Positions 57,028 through 64,000 of a stretch of 64,000 nucleotides of DNA are shown in pieces. The stretch's first letter is position 1; the number at the start of each line of letters is the position of its first letter. Source of the stretch: Klebsiella pneumoniae (GTDB lineage: Bacteria > Pseudomonadota > Gammaproteobacteria > Eutrophobiales > Eutrophobiaceae); NCBI GenBank assembly GCA_945878555.1, contig CAMDWI010000006.1:1-64000 (forward strand), given 5' to 3'. The position numbers were made by a program, and so were the translations under genes. The notes beneath the pieces were generated by a model, which saw only the letters and a list, made by a program, of their open reading frames with translations, ran no database searches and was not told the origin of the DNA.

Positions 57028-59847
57028 ATGACGATATATAAAGACACATTGAATCTGCCAAAAACGGAATTCCCGATGAAGGGCAATCTCGCGCAGCGTG
57101 AGCCGGAGATGTTGCGGCGCTGGGAGCAACTGGACTTGTACCGGAATATCCGCGCCAGCAAGGCGGGCAAGCCACAGTACATACTGCATGACGGACCGCC
57201 GTATGCAAATGGTGATATCCATATCGGCCATGCGGTTAACAAGATTCTGAAAGACATCATCATCAAATCGCGTGGTTTTTGTGGCATGGATGCCCCGTAT
57301 GTGCCGGGTTGGGACTGCCATGGATTGCCGATTGAGTTACAGGTTGAGAAAAAGATTGGAAAGCCCGGCGTCAAGGTAGATGCACTGACATTTCGTAATG
57401 CCTGCCGTGCCTATGCGGCAGAGCAGATAGACAAGCAGCGCAAGGATTTTATCCGCCTCGGGGTGTTTGGCGACTGGTATCGCCCTTACATGACGATGGA
57501 CTTCGATACCGAGGCTAACATCGTCCGCGCACTGGGCAAGATGATCCAGGCAGGGCATATGATCAAGGGTGCCAAGCCGGTTTACTGGTGCACGGATTGC
57601 GCTTCCGCACTGGCCGAGGCCGAGGTGGAGTATCAGGACAAGAGTTCACCGGCAATTGATGTCAGATTCAGCGTGGTTGATGCAGTGGATTTGAAATCCC
57701 GCATTGCAGGAGAAGGTCTGCCAGTCGACGCATCTGTCATATCGATCGTCATCTGGACCACGACGCCATGGACCTTGCCGGCAAACCAGGCAGTTGCACT
57801 GAATACGGAGCTTGATTACAACCTGATCGAAGTTGTTGCTGAAGGAAACATGGAATATCTGGTGCTGGCTGCCGCGCTGACAGACAGTTGTCTGAACAGG
57901 TACGGCATGACCACACACAAGGTCATTTCTACTTTCAAGGGCAGCGTGCTGGAAGGCCTCCAGCTGCAGCACCCGTTTTATGCGAGACAGGTACCGGTCA
58001 TACTCGGTGATCATGTCACTATCGAAGCCGGTACCGGGGCGGTGCATACTGCACCGGGTCACGGTATGGACGATTACCTCGCTGGGCTGCACTACAAGTT
58101 AAAAGTGGATAACCCGGTCGCCGGTAATGGCTGTTTTGTGGAAGGCACCGAATTCTTTGCCGGTGAATTTGTGTTCAAGGCAAATAAACATGTGATCGAG
58201 ATATTAAAAGAGCGTGGTCGTCTGGTACATGACCAGTCTATCCAGCACAGCTACCCGCATTGCTGGCGTCACAAGACACCGATAATATTCCGCGCCACAC
58301 CACAATGGTTTTTCAGTATGGATGCAAATGGTTTGCGTGCAACAGCGTTACGTGAGATTGGCAATGTGAACTGGATGCCGGCCTGGGGCCAGCAACGTAT
58401 TGAGAAGATGGTGTCTGATCGTACTGACTGGTGTATCTCCCGGCAGCGTACCTGGGGCGTGCCGATAGCCGTGTTTATTCATAAACTGACTGGCGAGTTG
58501 CATCCCCGGACAATGGAACTGATCGAACGTGCCGCCGTGCAGATCAGCCAGCGCGGGATTGATGCCTGGTTCGATGCGGACCCCTCCACCTATGCTGATA
58601 TAGTATCTGACGATTATGAACAGGTACGTGACACGCTGGATGTATGGTTTGATTCCGGTGTTACCCACGATACGGTATTAAAGACCGACGAACGTCTGGT
58701 TTTCCCGGCGGATCTTTATCTGGAAGGATCAGATCAACATCGTGGCTGGTTCCAGTCCTCACTGTTGACCTCGGTTGGTATCAATAATGTGGCGCCCTAC
58801 CGCAGTGTGTTAACACACGGGTTTACCGTCGATGCGGCGGGCAAGAAGATGTCCAAGTCGACTGGCAATGTGATCGCCCCGCAAAAGGTGATGGATACGC
58901 TCGGTGCGGATATCCTGCGTTTGTGGGTGGCGGCAACTGACTATCGCGGCGAGATGAGTGTGTCCGACGAGATTATGAAACGGACGGCCGATGCCTACCG
59001 CCGTATACGCAATACCGCGCGATACTTGCTGGCAAATCTTGACGGTTTTGTGCCCGCACGGGATAGCGTTAGCGAGGCTGAAATGGTCGAGCTGGATCGT
59101 TGGGTGCTGGGCCAGACTGCAGAGATGCAGAAGGAGATTATTGATGCATACGAAAGTTGTCAGTTTCACCTGATCTACCAGAAACTCCATCAGTTCTGTG
59201 TGGTCATACTGGGTAACTTCTATCTGGACATTATCAAGGACCGCATTTATACAATGCCGACAGCAAGTCTGGCACGGCGGTCTGCACAAACAGCGATGTA
59301 CCATATTGCCGAGGCATTTGTACGCTGGATTGCCCCGATACTCAGTTTTACCGCTGACGAAATCTGGCAACACTTGCCAGGACCCCGCAGTGAATCGGTT
59401 TTCCTGGAGGAATGGTATCAGGGCAACCCGGTGACCAGCGCTCCGGATACTGCCAAATGGCAGCAGGTCATTGCGGTACGTGATGAGGTTAGCAAGGTGC
59501 TGGAGCGTCTACGCGTTGCGGGTGGTATCGGTTCCGGTCTGGATGCCGAGATATCGATATATTGTAATGATGTCTATCACCGTGCGCTAACATCGATCGG
59601 TGATGAGTTGCGGTTTGTATTAATATGTTCCTCGGCCGTTGTGAGTGACGCGTCAAACAAACCCGACAATGCCGACACAACAGAGCTGGAAGGCGTCTGG
59701 ATTAGCGCGACCCCGTCAACCCATGTGAAGTGCATACGTTGCTGGCACCATCGGCCGGATGTGGGCAAAAACCCGTCACATCAGGAGCTTTGTCTGCGCT
59801 GTGTCGAGAATGTCGATGGCAAGGGTGAAACCAGACACTTTGCCTGA
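57028..59847 (+). CDS. ileS: Isoleucyl-tRNA synthetase
   Basis: 939 residues, full length. HIGH (HIGHAVNK) is near residue 65, KMSKS near 606 ([10 protein letters not shown]), the CP1 editing domain is between them, and a zinc-binding CIRCWHH...CLRC pair closes the C-terminus. It charges tRNA-Ile and edits misactivated valine. The zinc-binding C-terminus places it in the IleS1 type common in bacteria. lspA and ispH follow. Confidence 0.98.
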   Translation: MTIYKDTLNLPKTEFPMKGNLAQREPEMLRRWEQLDLYRNIRASKAGKPQYILHDGPPYANGDIHIGHAVNKILKDIIIKSRGFCGMDAPYVPGWDCHGLPIELQVEKKIGKPGVKVDALTFRNACRAYAAEQIDKQRKDFIRLGVFGDWYRPYMTMDFDTEANIVRALGKMIQAGHMIKGAKPVYWCTDCASALAEAEVEYQDKSSPAIDVRFSVVDAVDLKSRIAGEGLPVDASVISIVIWTTTPWTLPANQAVALNTELDYNLIEVVAEGNMEYLVLAAALTDSCLNRYGMTTHKVISTFKGSVLEGLQLQHPFYARQVPVILGDHVTIEAGTGAVHTAPGHGMDDYLAGLHYKLKVDNPVAGNGCFVEGTEFFAGEFVFKANKHVIEILKERGRLVHDQSIQHSYPHCWRHKTPIIFRATPQWFFSMDANGLRATALREIGNVNWMPAWGQQRIEKMVSDRTDWCISRQRTWGVPIAVFIHKLTGELHPRTMELIERAAVQISQRGIDAWFDADPSTYADIVSDDYEQVRDTLDVWFDSGVTHDTVLKTDERLVFPADLYLEGSDQHRGWFQSSLLTSVGINNVAPYRSVLTHGFTVDAAGKKMSKSTGNVIAPQKVMDTLGADILRLWVAATDYRGEMSVSDEIMKRTADAYRRIRNTARYLLANLDGFVPARDSVSEAEMVELDRWVLGQTAEMQKEIIDAYESCQFHLIYQKLHQFCVVILGNFYLDIIKDRIYTMPTASLARRSAQTAMYHIAEAFVRWIAPILSFTADEIWQHLPGPRSESVFLEEWYQGNPVTSAPDTAKWQQVIAVRDEVSKVLERLRVAGGIGSGLDAEISIYCNDVYHRALTSIGDELRFVLICSSAVVSDASNKPDNADTTELEGVWISATPSTHVKCIRCWHHRPDVGKNPSHQELCLRCVENVDGKGETRHFA

Positions 59848-59916
59848 GGGACCGGGCGATAAAATCTGTGGTACATATCGATAACTAACAACTGACTGTA
59901 AACAGGCGAGGAACGG

Positions 59917-60423
59917 ATGAAATCAACCTCATTAAAGTGGTTATGGATATCGGCCCTGGTGCTGATCCTGGATCAGATCAGTAAATACTATATTGTCCAT
60001 TCATTTGCCCTGTATGAGTCCTTGCATCTGTTTCCAGGCTTGAATTTTACGTATGTACATAATACCGGTGCCGCGTTCAGCTTCCTTAGCGATGCCGGTG
60101 GCTGGCAACGCTGGTTGTTCATCATCCTGAGCAGTGGTGTCAGTATCGGTCTCCTGATCTGGATGTATAGTTTGCCGGTGACCTGGCGCTGGCTGGCAGT
60201 CGCATTGGCACTGGTGCTTGGTGGTGCGCTGGGTAATCTGGTAGACCGGATTATGTTTGGATATGTAATAGATTTCATAGATGTGTATTATCAAGGTTGG
60301 CACTGGCCCGCATTTAATATTGCTGATTCGGCCATCAGTATCGGCGTGGTCATGTTGATAATTGATACCTTCTGGTTTGAGCATGCCTGTATGGGCAGAC
60401 ATAACGGGAACGTGAAAAAATAA
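59917..60423 (+). CDS. lspA: Lipoprotein signal peptidase (signal peptidase II)
   Basis: 168 residues with four membrane segments. The two catalytic aspartates are in [17 protein letters not shown] and [11 protein letters not shown]. It cuts prolipoproteins at the lipobox cysteine. GAGGAA precedes the ATG. ispH begins one base after its stop. Confidence 0.97.
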   Translation: MKSTSLKWLWISALVLILDQISKYYIVHSFALYESLHLFPGLNFTYVHNTGAAFSFLSDAGGWQRWLFIILSSGVSIGLLIWMYSLPVTWRWLAVALALVLGGALGNLVDRIMFGYVIDFIDVYYQGWHWPAFNIADSAISIGVVMLIIDTFWFEHACMGRHNGNVKK

Positions 60424-60424
60424 A

Positions 60425-61375
60425 ATGCAGATTATTCTGGCCAACCCCAGGGGATTTTGTGCCGGTGTGGACCGGGCGATTGCAATAGTTGAACGTGCGC
60501 TGGAGCTGTTTGGTGCCCCGGTCTTTGTACGCCATGAGGTCGTCCATAACAAGTTTGTGGTCAATTCACTGCGTGAGCGTGGCGCTATCTTTGTGGACGA
60601 CCTGGAAGAGGTCCCGGATGGATCAACGGTTATATTCAGTGCACACGGGGTATCCAGGGCTGTACGTGAGGAGGCCGCCCGCAGGGAGTTGCGGGTTTTT
60701 GACGCGATCTGCCCACTGGTAACGAAGGTCCATATGGAAGTCAGGCATTATCAGAATGAAGGCAGGGAATGCATCCTGATAGGACATGCCGGTCATCCGG
60801 AAGTTGAGGGTACGTTAGGGCAATACCGTAAAACCTCGGAAACAGGCGGGATCTATCTGGTTGAAAAACTGGCAGACGTCGCCGATCTGAATCCCATCAA
60901 TCCCGGTTTCCTCGCGTATGTAACACAAACGACCCTTTCAATAGATGATACGGCACAGATTATCCAGGCACTGCGGGACAGATTTCCAGGTATCCATGGC
61001 CCGAAACGGGAAGACATCTGTTATGCGACACAGAACCGCCAGGATGCGGTAAAGAATCTCACACGTGACTGTGATCTGGTGCTGGTTGTCGGTTCACAAA
61101 ACAGTTCGAACTCAAACCGGCTGGTCGAGATCTCGGAAAAGAAGGGGATACCGGCTTACCTGATAGACGGTGCCAGTGATATTCGGGAGGAATGGTTACA
61201 GGGCAAGAAGAATATTGGCCTGACGGCCGGTGCCTCGGCGCCGGAGGTGCTGGTCAATCAGGTGATAGACAGGCTCAGGGAACTTACCGGTGGTGCTGCG
61301 CTAATAGAGTCTGGCGGGGTTGAGGAGAACGTCGTGTTTTCATTGCCGCGCGAACTCGCCAGAAAGCCTGCGTGA
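60425..61375 (+). CDS. ispH: 4-hydroxy-3-methylbut-2-enyl diphosphate reductase
   Basis: 316 residues with the three iron-sulfur cysteines: Cys12 (GFCAGVDRA), Cys97 or so ([11 protein letters not shown]) and Cys198 or so ([11 protein letters not shown]). It makes IPP and DMAPP in the last step of the MEP pathway. It directly follows lspA. In Pseudomonas an fkpB gene lies between them; here it is missing. Confidence 0.97.
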   Translation: MQIILANPRGFCAGVDRAIAIVERALELFGAPVFVRHEVVHNKFVVNSLRERGAIFVDDLEEVPDGSTVIFSAHGVSRAVREEAARRELRVFDAICPLVTKVHMEVRHYQNEGRECILIGHAGHPEVEGTLGQYRKTSETGGIYLVEKLADVADLNPINPGFLAYVTQTTLSIDDTAQIIQALRDRFPGIHGPKREDICYATQNRQDAVKNLTRDCDLVLVVGSQNSSNSNRLVEISEKKGIPAYLIDGASDIREEWLQGKKNIGLTAGASAPEVLVNQVIDRLRELTGGAALIESGGVEENVVFSLPRELARKPA

Positions 61376-61458
61376 AATGCAGGTAACCAGATAACTGTTC
61401 CGAATTTCGCTTTTCAGTTCTTCATCAGCCGTCTGGATAGAATTGTGACAAACCTTGA

Positions 61459-61474
61459 GCCGCATGGATGCGGC
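61459..61474. terminator. Small hairpin between convergent ispH and the thioredoxin-like gene
   Basis: GCCGCAT (61459-61465) pairs with ATGCGGC (61468-61474) around GG, too tight a loop without opening a pair. No U-run. It may be a weak terminator for either gene. Confidence 0.3.
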
Positions 61475-61484
61475 GACAGATCAC

Positions 61485-61937
61485 TTATTCCGAACTGGTC
61501 GTAATATGACCTGACTCGGTCAGTGCTTGTAACAGGGCAGTACGATTGTATCCTGTCAGTACCTTGCTGCCGACCAGCAGTACCGGGACCTGTAACTCCC
61601 CTGCGAGGTCTTTCAGTTCATTTTGCAGGTTCACATCATCGGCTACATTTTTTTCCGTGACCTGTAAATCTCGTATAGACAAGAACTCTCTCAGTTGTTC
61701 ACAGGTATCACAGTCGGGAATGGTGTAGAGTGTTAGAGCAGGTTTGGCAGTGGTGCTTGCCACCGGTGTCGAGGTGTTATAGTCCTTTTTGGTGACCTCG
61801 GTAGTCCCTGGCGGGCAGCTATCCTGAAATGTCTTGTTGCCGCGTTCATCCTCACACTGGTATACACTGACACCAATTACGGATTGTACTGGAATAAACA
61901 GTAGCGGGACCAGTAACAGCAACAGTCTTGTATTCAT
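61485..61937 (-). CDS. Secreted DUF4124-glutaredoxin-like protein
   Basis: 150 residues. A signal peptide (LLLLLVPLLFIPVQSVIG) is followed by a DUF4124 domain (VYQCEDERGNKTFQDSCPPGT), then a glutaredoxin-like fold (LTLYTIPDCDTCEQLREFL) with the redox pair Cys-Asp-Thr-Cys near residue 75, and a VPVLLVGSKVLTGYNR segment with the cis-proline. It probably acts in periplasmic thiol chemistry; partner unknown. The DUF4124-plus-glutaredoxin layout recurs in gammaproteobacteria. Confidence 0.8.
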   Translation of the reverse strand: MNTRLLLLLVPLLFIPVQSVIGVSVYQCEDERGNKTFQDSCPPGTTEVTKKDYNTSTPVASTTAKPALTLYTIPDCDTCEQLREFLSIRDLQVTEKNVADDVNLQNELKDLAGELQVPVLLVGSKVLTGYNRTALLQALTESGHITTSSE

Positions 61938-62105
61938 CGTAATCGCCTCAATAATTGGGATTCAGTGTCCTGATCATTTTATCGTAACTTGATAAAGTAT
62001 AGAATAGCAGGAAACTATAAATTATTTTAACTATCATATATATACCGGCCATTTATTATTTAAGTTATGACCGGCATAAAAGTATTCAATCCAGGGAATT
62101 ATATA

Positions 62106-62561
62106 ATGCGCCAGTTCAGGTCAGGTTTATTTTCCATATTATCGATAGGGCTGATTTTTTCATTTCAGCTCCCCGCCGCAGAACTTCACAAATGGGTTGA
62201 TGCAGAGGGAAATGTCAATTACACCCAGTCGCCGCCCCCGCCCGGTACCCAGGGGACTACAATTAAACCGCCACCTCCTGTGGCAGATGGTGCCTCCCGT
62301 CAACAACTCGAACACAGGCTCGACTCGTTAGACAAACTGACAGAACAAAGGCAAAAACAGACGGAACAGCGGCAGAAATCTGCAACTGAACAAGCTGAAC
62401 AAAAACGCCTGTGTGAGCAGGCCAGGTCCAGGCTGGCCAGTTATGAAAGACCCAGGGTCAGTGTTACAGGCAGTGATGGCAATACACGGATTTTGGGAGA
62501 AGAGGAACGTACACAGGGTCTGGAAAAGGCCCGGCAACAGGTTCAGGAATTGTGTAAATAA
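62106..62561 (+). CDS. DUF4124 domain-containing periplasmic protein
   Basis: 151 residues. A signal peptide (MRQFRSGLFSILSIGLIFSFQLPAA) precedes the DUF4124 domain (ELHKWVDAEGNVNYTQSPPPPGT). A helical, Gln/Glu/Lys-rich tail follows. Function unknown. An AGGGA lies eight bases before the ATG at 62106; an upstream ATG at 62067 would break the signal peptide. Divergent from the glutaredoxin-like gene, which also carries DUF4124. Confidence 0.8.
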   Translation: MRQFRSGLFSILSIGLIFSFQLPAAELHKWVDAEGNVNYTQSPPPPGTQGTTIKPPPPVADGASRQQLEHRLDSLDKLTEQRQKQTEQRQKSATEQAEQKRLCEQARSRLASYERPRVSVTGSDGNTRILGEEERTQGLEKARQQVQELCK

Positions 62562-62579
62562 CCCGGCCGGGTTTACTGT

Positions 62580-63323
62580 TTACCTGACAACAGGGTAGGC
62601 CTTCTGGAATACTTCCCTGATCAGTCTGCCGCGGTCATCATCAACATATTTTTGGGATAGGGTGCTGAGCGCCTCTTTTGATTTGGGGTGTACCAGCATA
62701 CCCAGTGCAGTAATCGCGCTCTGGGCCACATAAACATTGTCACCTTCAGCCATTTCCTGCAAATACGCAACATCGTCCGGATCGCCATTCAGACCAAGAG
62801 AAATGACGACCTGTGCCCGATGAAACTCGTGTTCATCATGGCGATGTGAACGGATATATTCAAGATATTCAGGCTGGTTCATGCTGCGTATTCGATTAAT
62901 TGTGCTGGCCAGGGCTATTCTTGAAGGTACCTTGGACAGGGCATCCCAGGCCAGTTCCGGATACTTGTTCCGATTATCTGCCCACATGTCATCCAGCAGA
63001 TTGATTACACCACGATGCCAGCGCATGGAGTACAAGGCGTGCAGTGTATTCGTCAATCCGGCGACATCATCCGTATTGCTTAATGCCTGTTTAACCTCTA
63101 TCAGCGTGGCATTGCCATAGGTGATTTTCCGCTGCAATTCAAACAACCGGGTCTCATCTGTTTTCAGCGCCGGTTCTTCATTGATACCCGTCTGCGCGGT
63201 TTCATTCGCCGGGTTCCCGTCTGTTACTGCCTGACTGGCAACTGACAGGAACGCGGCTAGCAGGCCTGCCAACAGCAGTGTCACCACCGAACCGGGGTTT
63301 GTACTACCCGTCATCTCACGCAT
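62580..63323 (-). CDS. Secreted HEAT-repeat-like helical protein
   Basis: 247 residues. A signal peptide (VVTLLLAGLLAAFLSVASQA) is followed by a linker, then helical repeats (about 75-245) with patterns like DDVAYLQEMAEGDNVYVAQSAITALGML that match HEAT repeats. It is probably a periplasmic scaffold. Only 30 bases separate its start from the end of pilE, so it may share that transcript; a link with pilus assembly is a guess. Confidence 0.65.
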   Translation of the reverse strand: MREMTGSTNPGSVVTLLLAGLLAAFLSVASQAVTDGNPANETAQTGINEEPALKTDETRLFELQRKITYGNATLIEVKQALSNTDDVAGLTNTLHALYSMRWHRGVINLLDDMWADNRNKYPELAWDALSKVPSRIALASTINRIRSMNQPEYLEYIRSHRHDEHEFHRAQVVISLGLNGDPDDVAYLQEMAEGDNVYVAQSAITALGMLVHPKSKEALSTLSQKYVDDDRGRLIREVFQKAYPVVR

Positions 63324-63353
63324 GCTGACAGCCTGTCCGTCTGAAAGTTGTTA

Positions 63354-63803
63354 TTATCGTCCCCAGCATTCGGCAACCGAGAGGGTGCCGGATATGCCCT
63401 TGGTGCCTGCCTGGGTATACGTCAGATTGCCGCAGTCCGGATCCGCAAATGTCGGCGTGGCAGTAAGTGTATAGGTCTGGTATGTGCCTGATGTGGCGAT
63501 GGTCAGTGTGTATTTCCCGGTTTCGGTCGTCGTACTGAAATTTGTCAGTGTCGGGAAAGCATTGTCAGCAGTTGCGTAGCGACTGCGGTCTGAATAAAAC
63601 CGTTCAAGTTTGGCTGCGGCATCCAGTAAAGCGGCGCGGCCTTCCGAACGTTTGCCGCGGGTAACATAGTTTGTATAGGAGGGGTACGCTATGGCGGTCA
63701 GGATGCCGATTACCGTGACGACGATCAGCAGTTCTATCAGCGTAAAACCCTTGTTATTGTTGCGACCGGATTTGTTCAGCAGGGTATGGGTGCGGAATGA
63801 CAT
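63354..63803 (-). CDS. pilE: Type IV minor pilin
   Basis: 149 residues. A leader of about 18 residues ends in the prepilin peptidase site before [26 protein letters not shown], with Glu5 of the mature pilin. A helical spine and a C-terminal disulfide pair (GNLTY... and C near the end) follow. It belongs to the PilE minor pilins that prime pilus assembly. Position after ispH with PilY1-type genes upstream is as in Pseudomonas. Confidence 0.88.
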   Translation of the reverse strand: MSFRTHTLLNKSGRNNNKGFTLIELLIVVTVIGILTAIAYPSYTNYVTRGKRSEGRAALLDAAAKLERFYSDRSRYATADNAFPTLTNFSTTTETGKYTLTIATSGTYQTYTLTATPTFADPDCGNLTYTQAGTKGISGTLSVAECWGR

Positions 63804-63908
63804 AACATTTATCCTGTAAGTTGGTGTGAATGACTGGATCTCGGGTTGCCGTTATCGGATTTTCATAGCTAGTGCATGATACTCCATGATTCCGTTATTT
63901 GTGAATCC

Positions 63909-63940
63909 GTTGCCGGGTTTCCCGCAGGAGGCCCGGCAAC
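63909..63940. other. Inverted repeat between pilE and the upstream gene
   Basis: GTTGCCGGG (63909-63917) pairs with CCCGGCAAC (63932-63940) over a 14-base loop. It lies between the partial gene's stop and pilE. No U-run follows, so it may be an attenuator or processing structure rather than a full terminator. Confidence 0.4.
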
Positions 63941-63959
63941 GAGACGTTATAAGTCAGTG

Positions 63960-64000
63960 CTATTCTTCATACCAGTAGGTACGGAAACGGGGCAGACCGG
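63960..64000 (-). CDS. 3' end of the gene upstream of pilE, cut by the window (probably a pilus gene)
   Basis: Only twelve residues, GLPRFRTYWYEE, followed by a TAG stop, remain in the window. The reading frame is open to the edge. From the conserved order I expect PilY1 or a neighbouring minor pilin gene, but the fragment is too short to identify. Confidence 0.4.
   Translation of the reverse strand, partial: GLPRFRTYWYEE

Noticed and set aside
58810-59373. Antisense frame within ileS
   Set aside because: It overlaps a full-length essential gene and has no features of its own.

Overview
The window is a chromosomal segment of a gammaproteobacterium. The right-hand third (about 49.8-64 kb) carries ispB, rplU, rpmA, obgE, proB, rpsT, murJ, ribF, ileS, lspA, ispH and then pilE. 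This is the same neighbourhood I know from Pseudomonas aeruginosa (ispB through the pilE/pilY1 cluster). Base composition is moderate, and there is no clear marker for a genus.

Layout. (1) 0-4.3 kb: a structured repeat, then an SDR dehydrogenase divergent from a cytochrome P450, a ferritin-like PF10118 protein and an LpxL-type acyltransferase, which together suggest lipid or hydrophobic-substrate chemistry. (2) 4.3-37.4 kb: a large surface-polysaccharide (capsule) locus. It contains many glycosyltransferases, several of them multidomain, two sulfotransferases, two phytanoyl-CoA-dioxygenase-like oxygenases, two methyltransferases, rfbC and rfbD for dTDP-L-rhamnose, and an ABC-type capsule exporter, kpsM-kpsT-kpsE-kpsD. 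Its middle part (about 20-32.8 kb) is visibly A/T-rich compared with both sides. That part carries a compact sugar-acid set: a NeuA-type cytidylyltransferase, a Gfo/Idh/MocA oxidoreductase, a dioxygenase, an unassigned protein and a UxaA-type aldonate dehydratase. (3) 37.5-39.1 kb: two tandem paralogous FKBP prolyl isomerases, one periplasmic and one a lipoprotein. (4) 39.2-49.8 kb: a giant cadherin-repeat adhesin with its own type I secretion system (TolC, ABC transporter, HlyD adaptor). (5) 49.8-64 kb: tRNA-Pro(CGG) and the conserved housekeeping block, ending in two DUF4124 proteins, a HEAT-repeat-like protein and the type IV minor pilin pilE with the end of an upstream gene.

How the parts work together: the glycosyltransferases would build a rhamnose-containing polymer that is probably sulfated, and KpsMTED would export it. 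The adhesin is exported in one step by its dedicated type I system. The most unusual idea is that the A/T-rich block makes a CMP-activated 3-deoxy-2-keto sugar acid by dehydrating an aldonic acid (UxaA chemistry) rather than by the usual PEP condensation, because no NeuB- or KdsA-like gene is present in the window. This is a hypothesis from gene content only.

Two accessory modules recur in the polysaccharide proteins. One is a 'WYL..YPDV..HYL..G..EGR' module found in three proteins, and the other is a 'GWA.D...GF' beta-rich module found in two. They may be docking or carbohydrate-binding parts shared by the assembly machinery.
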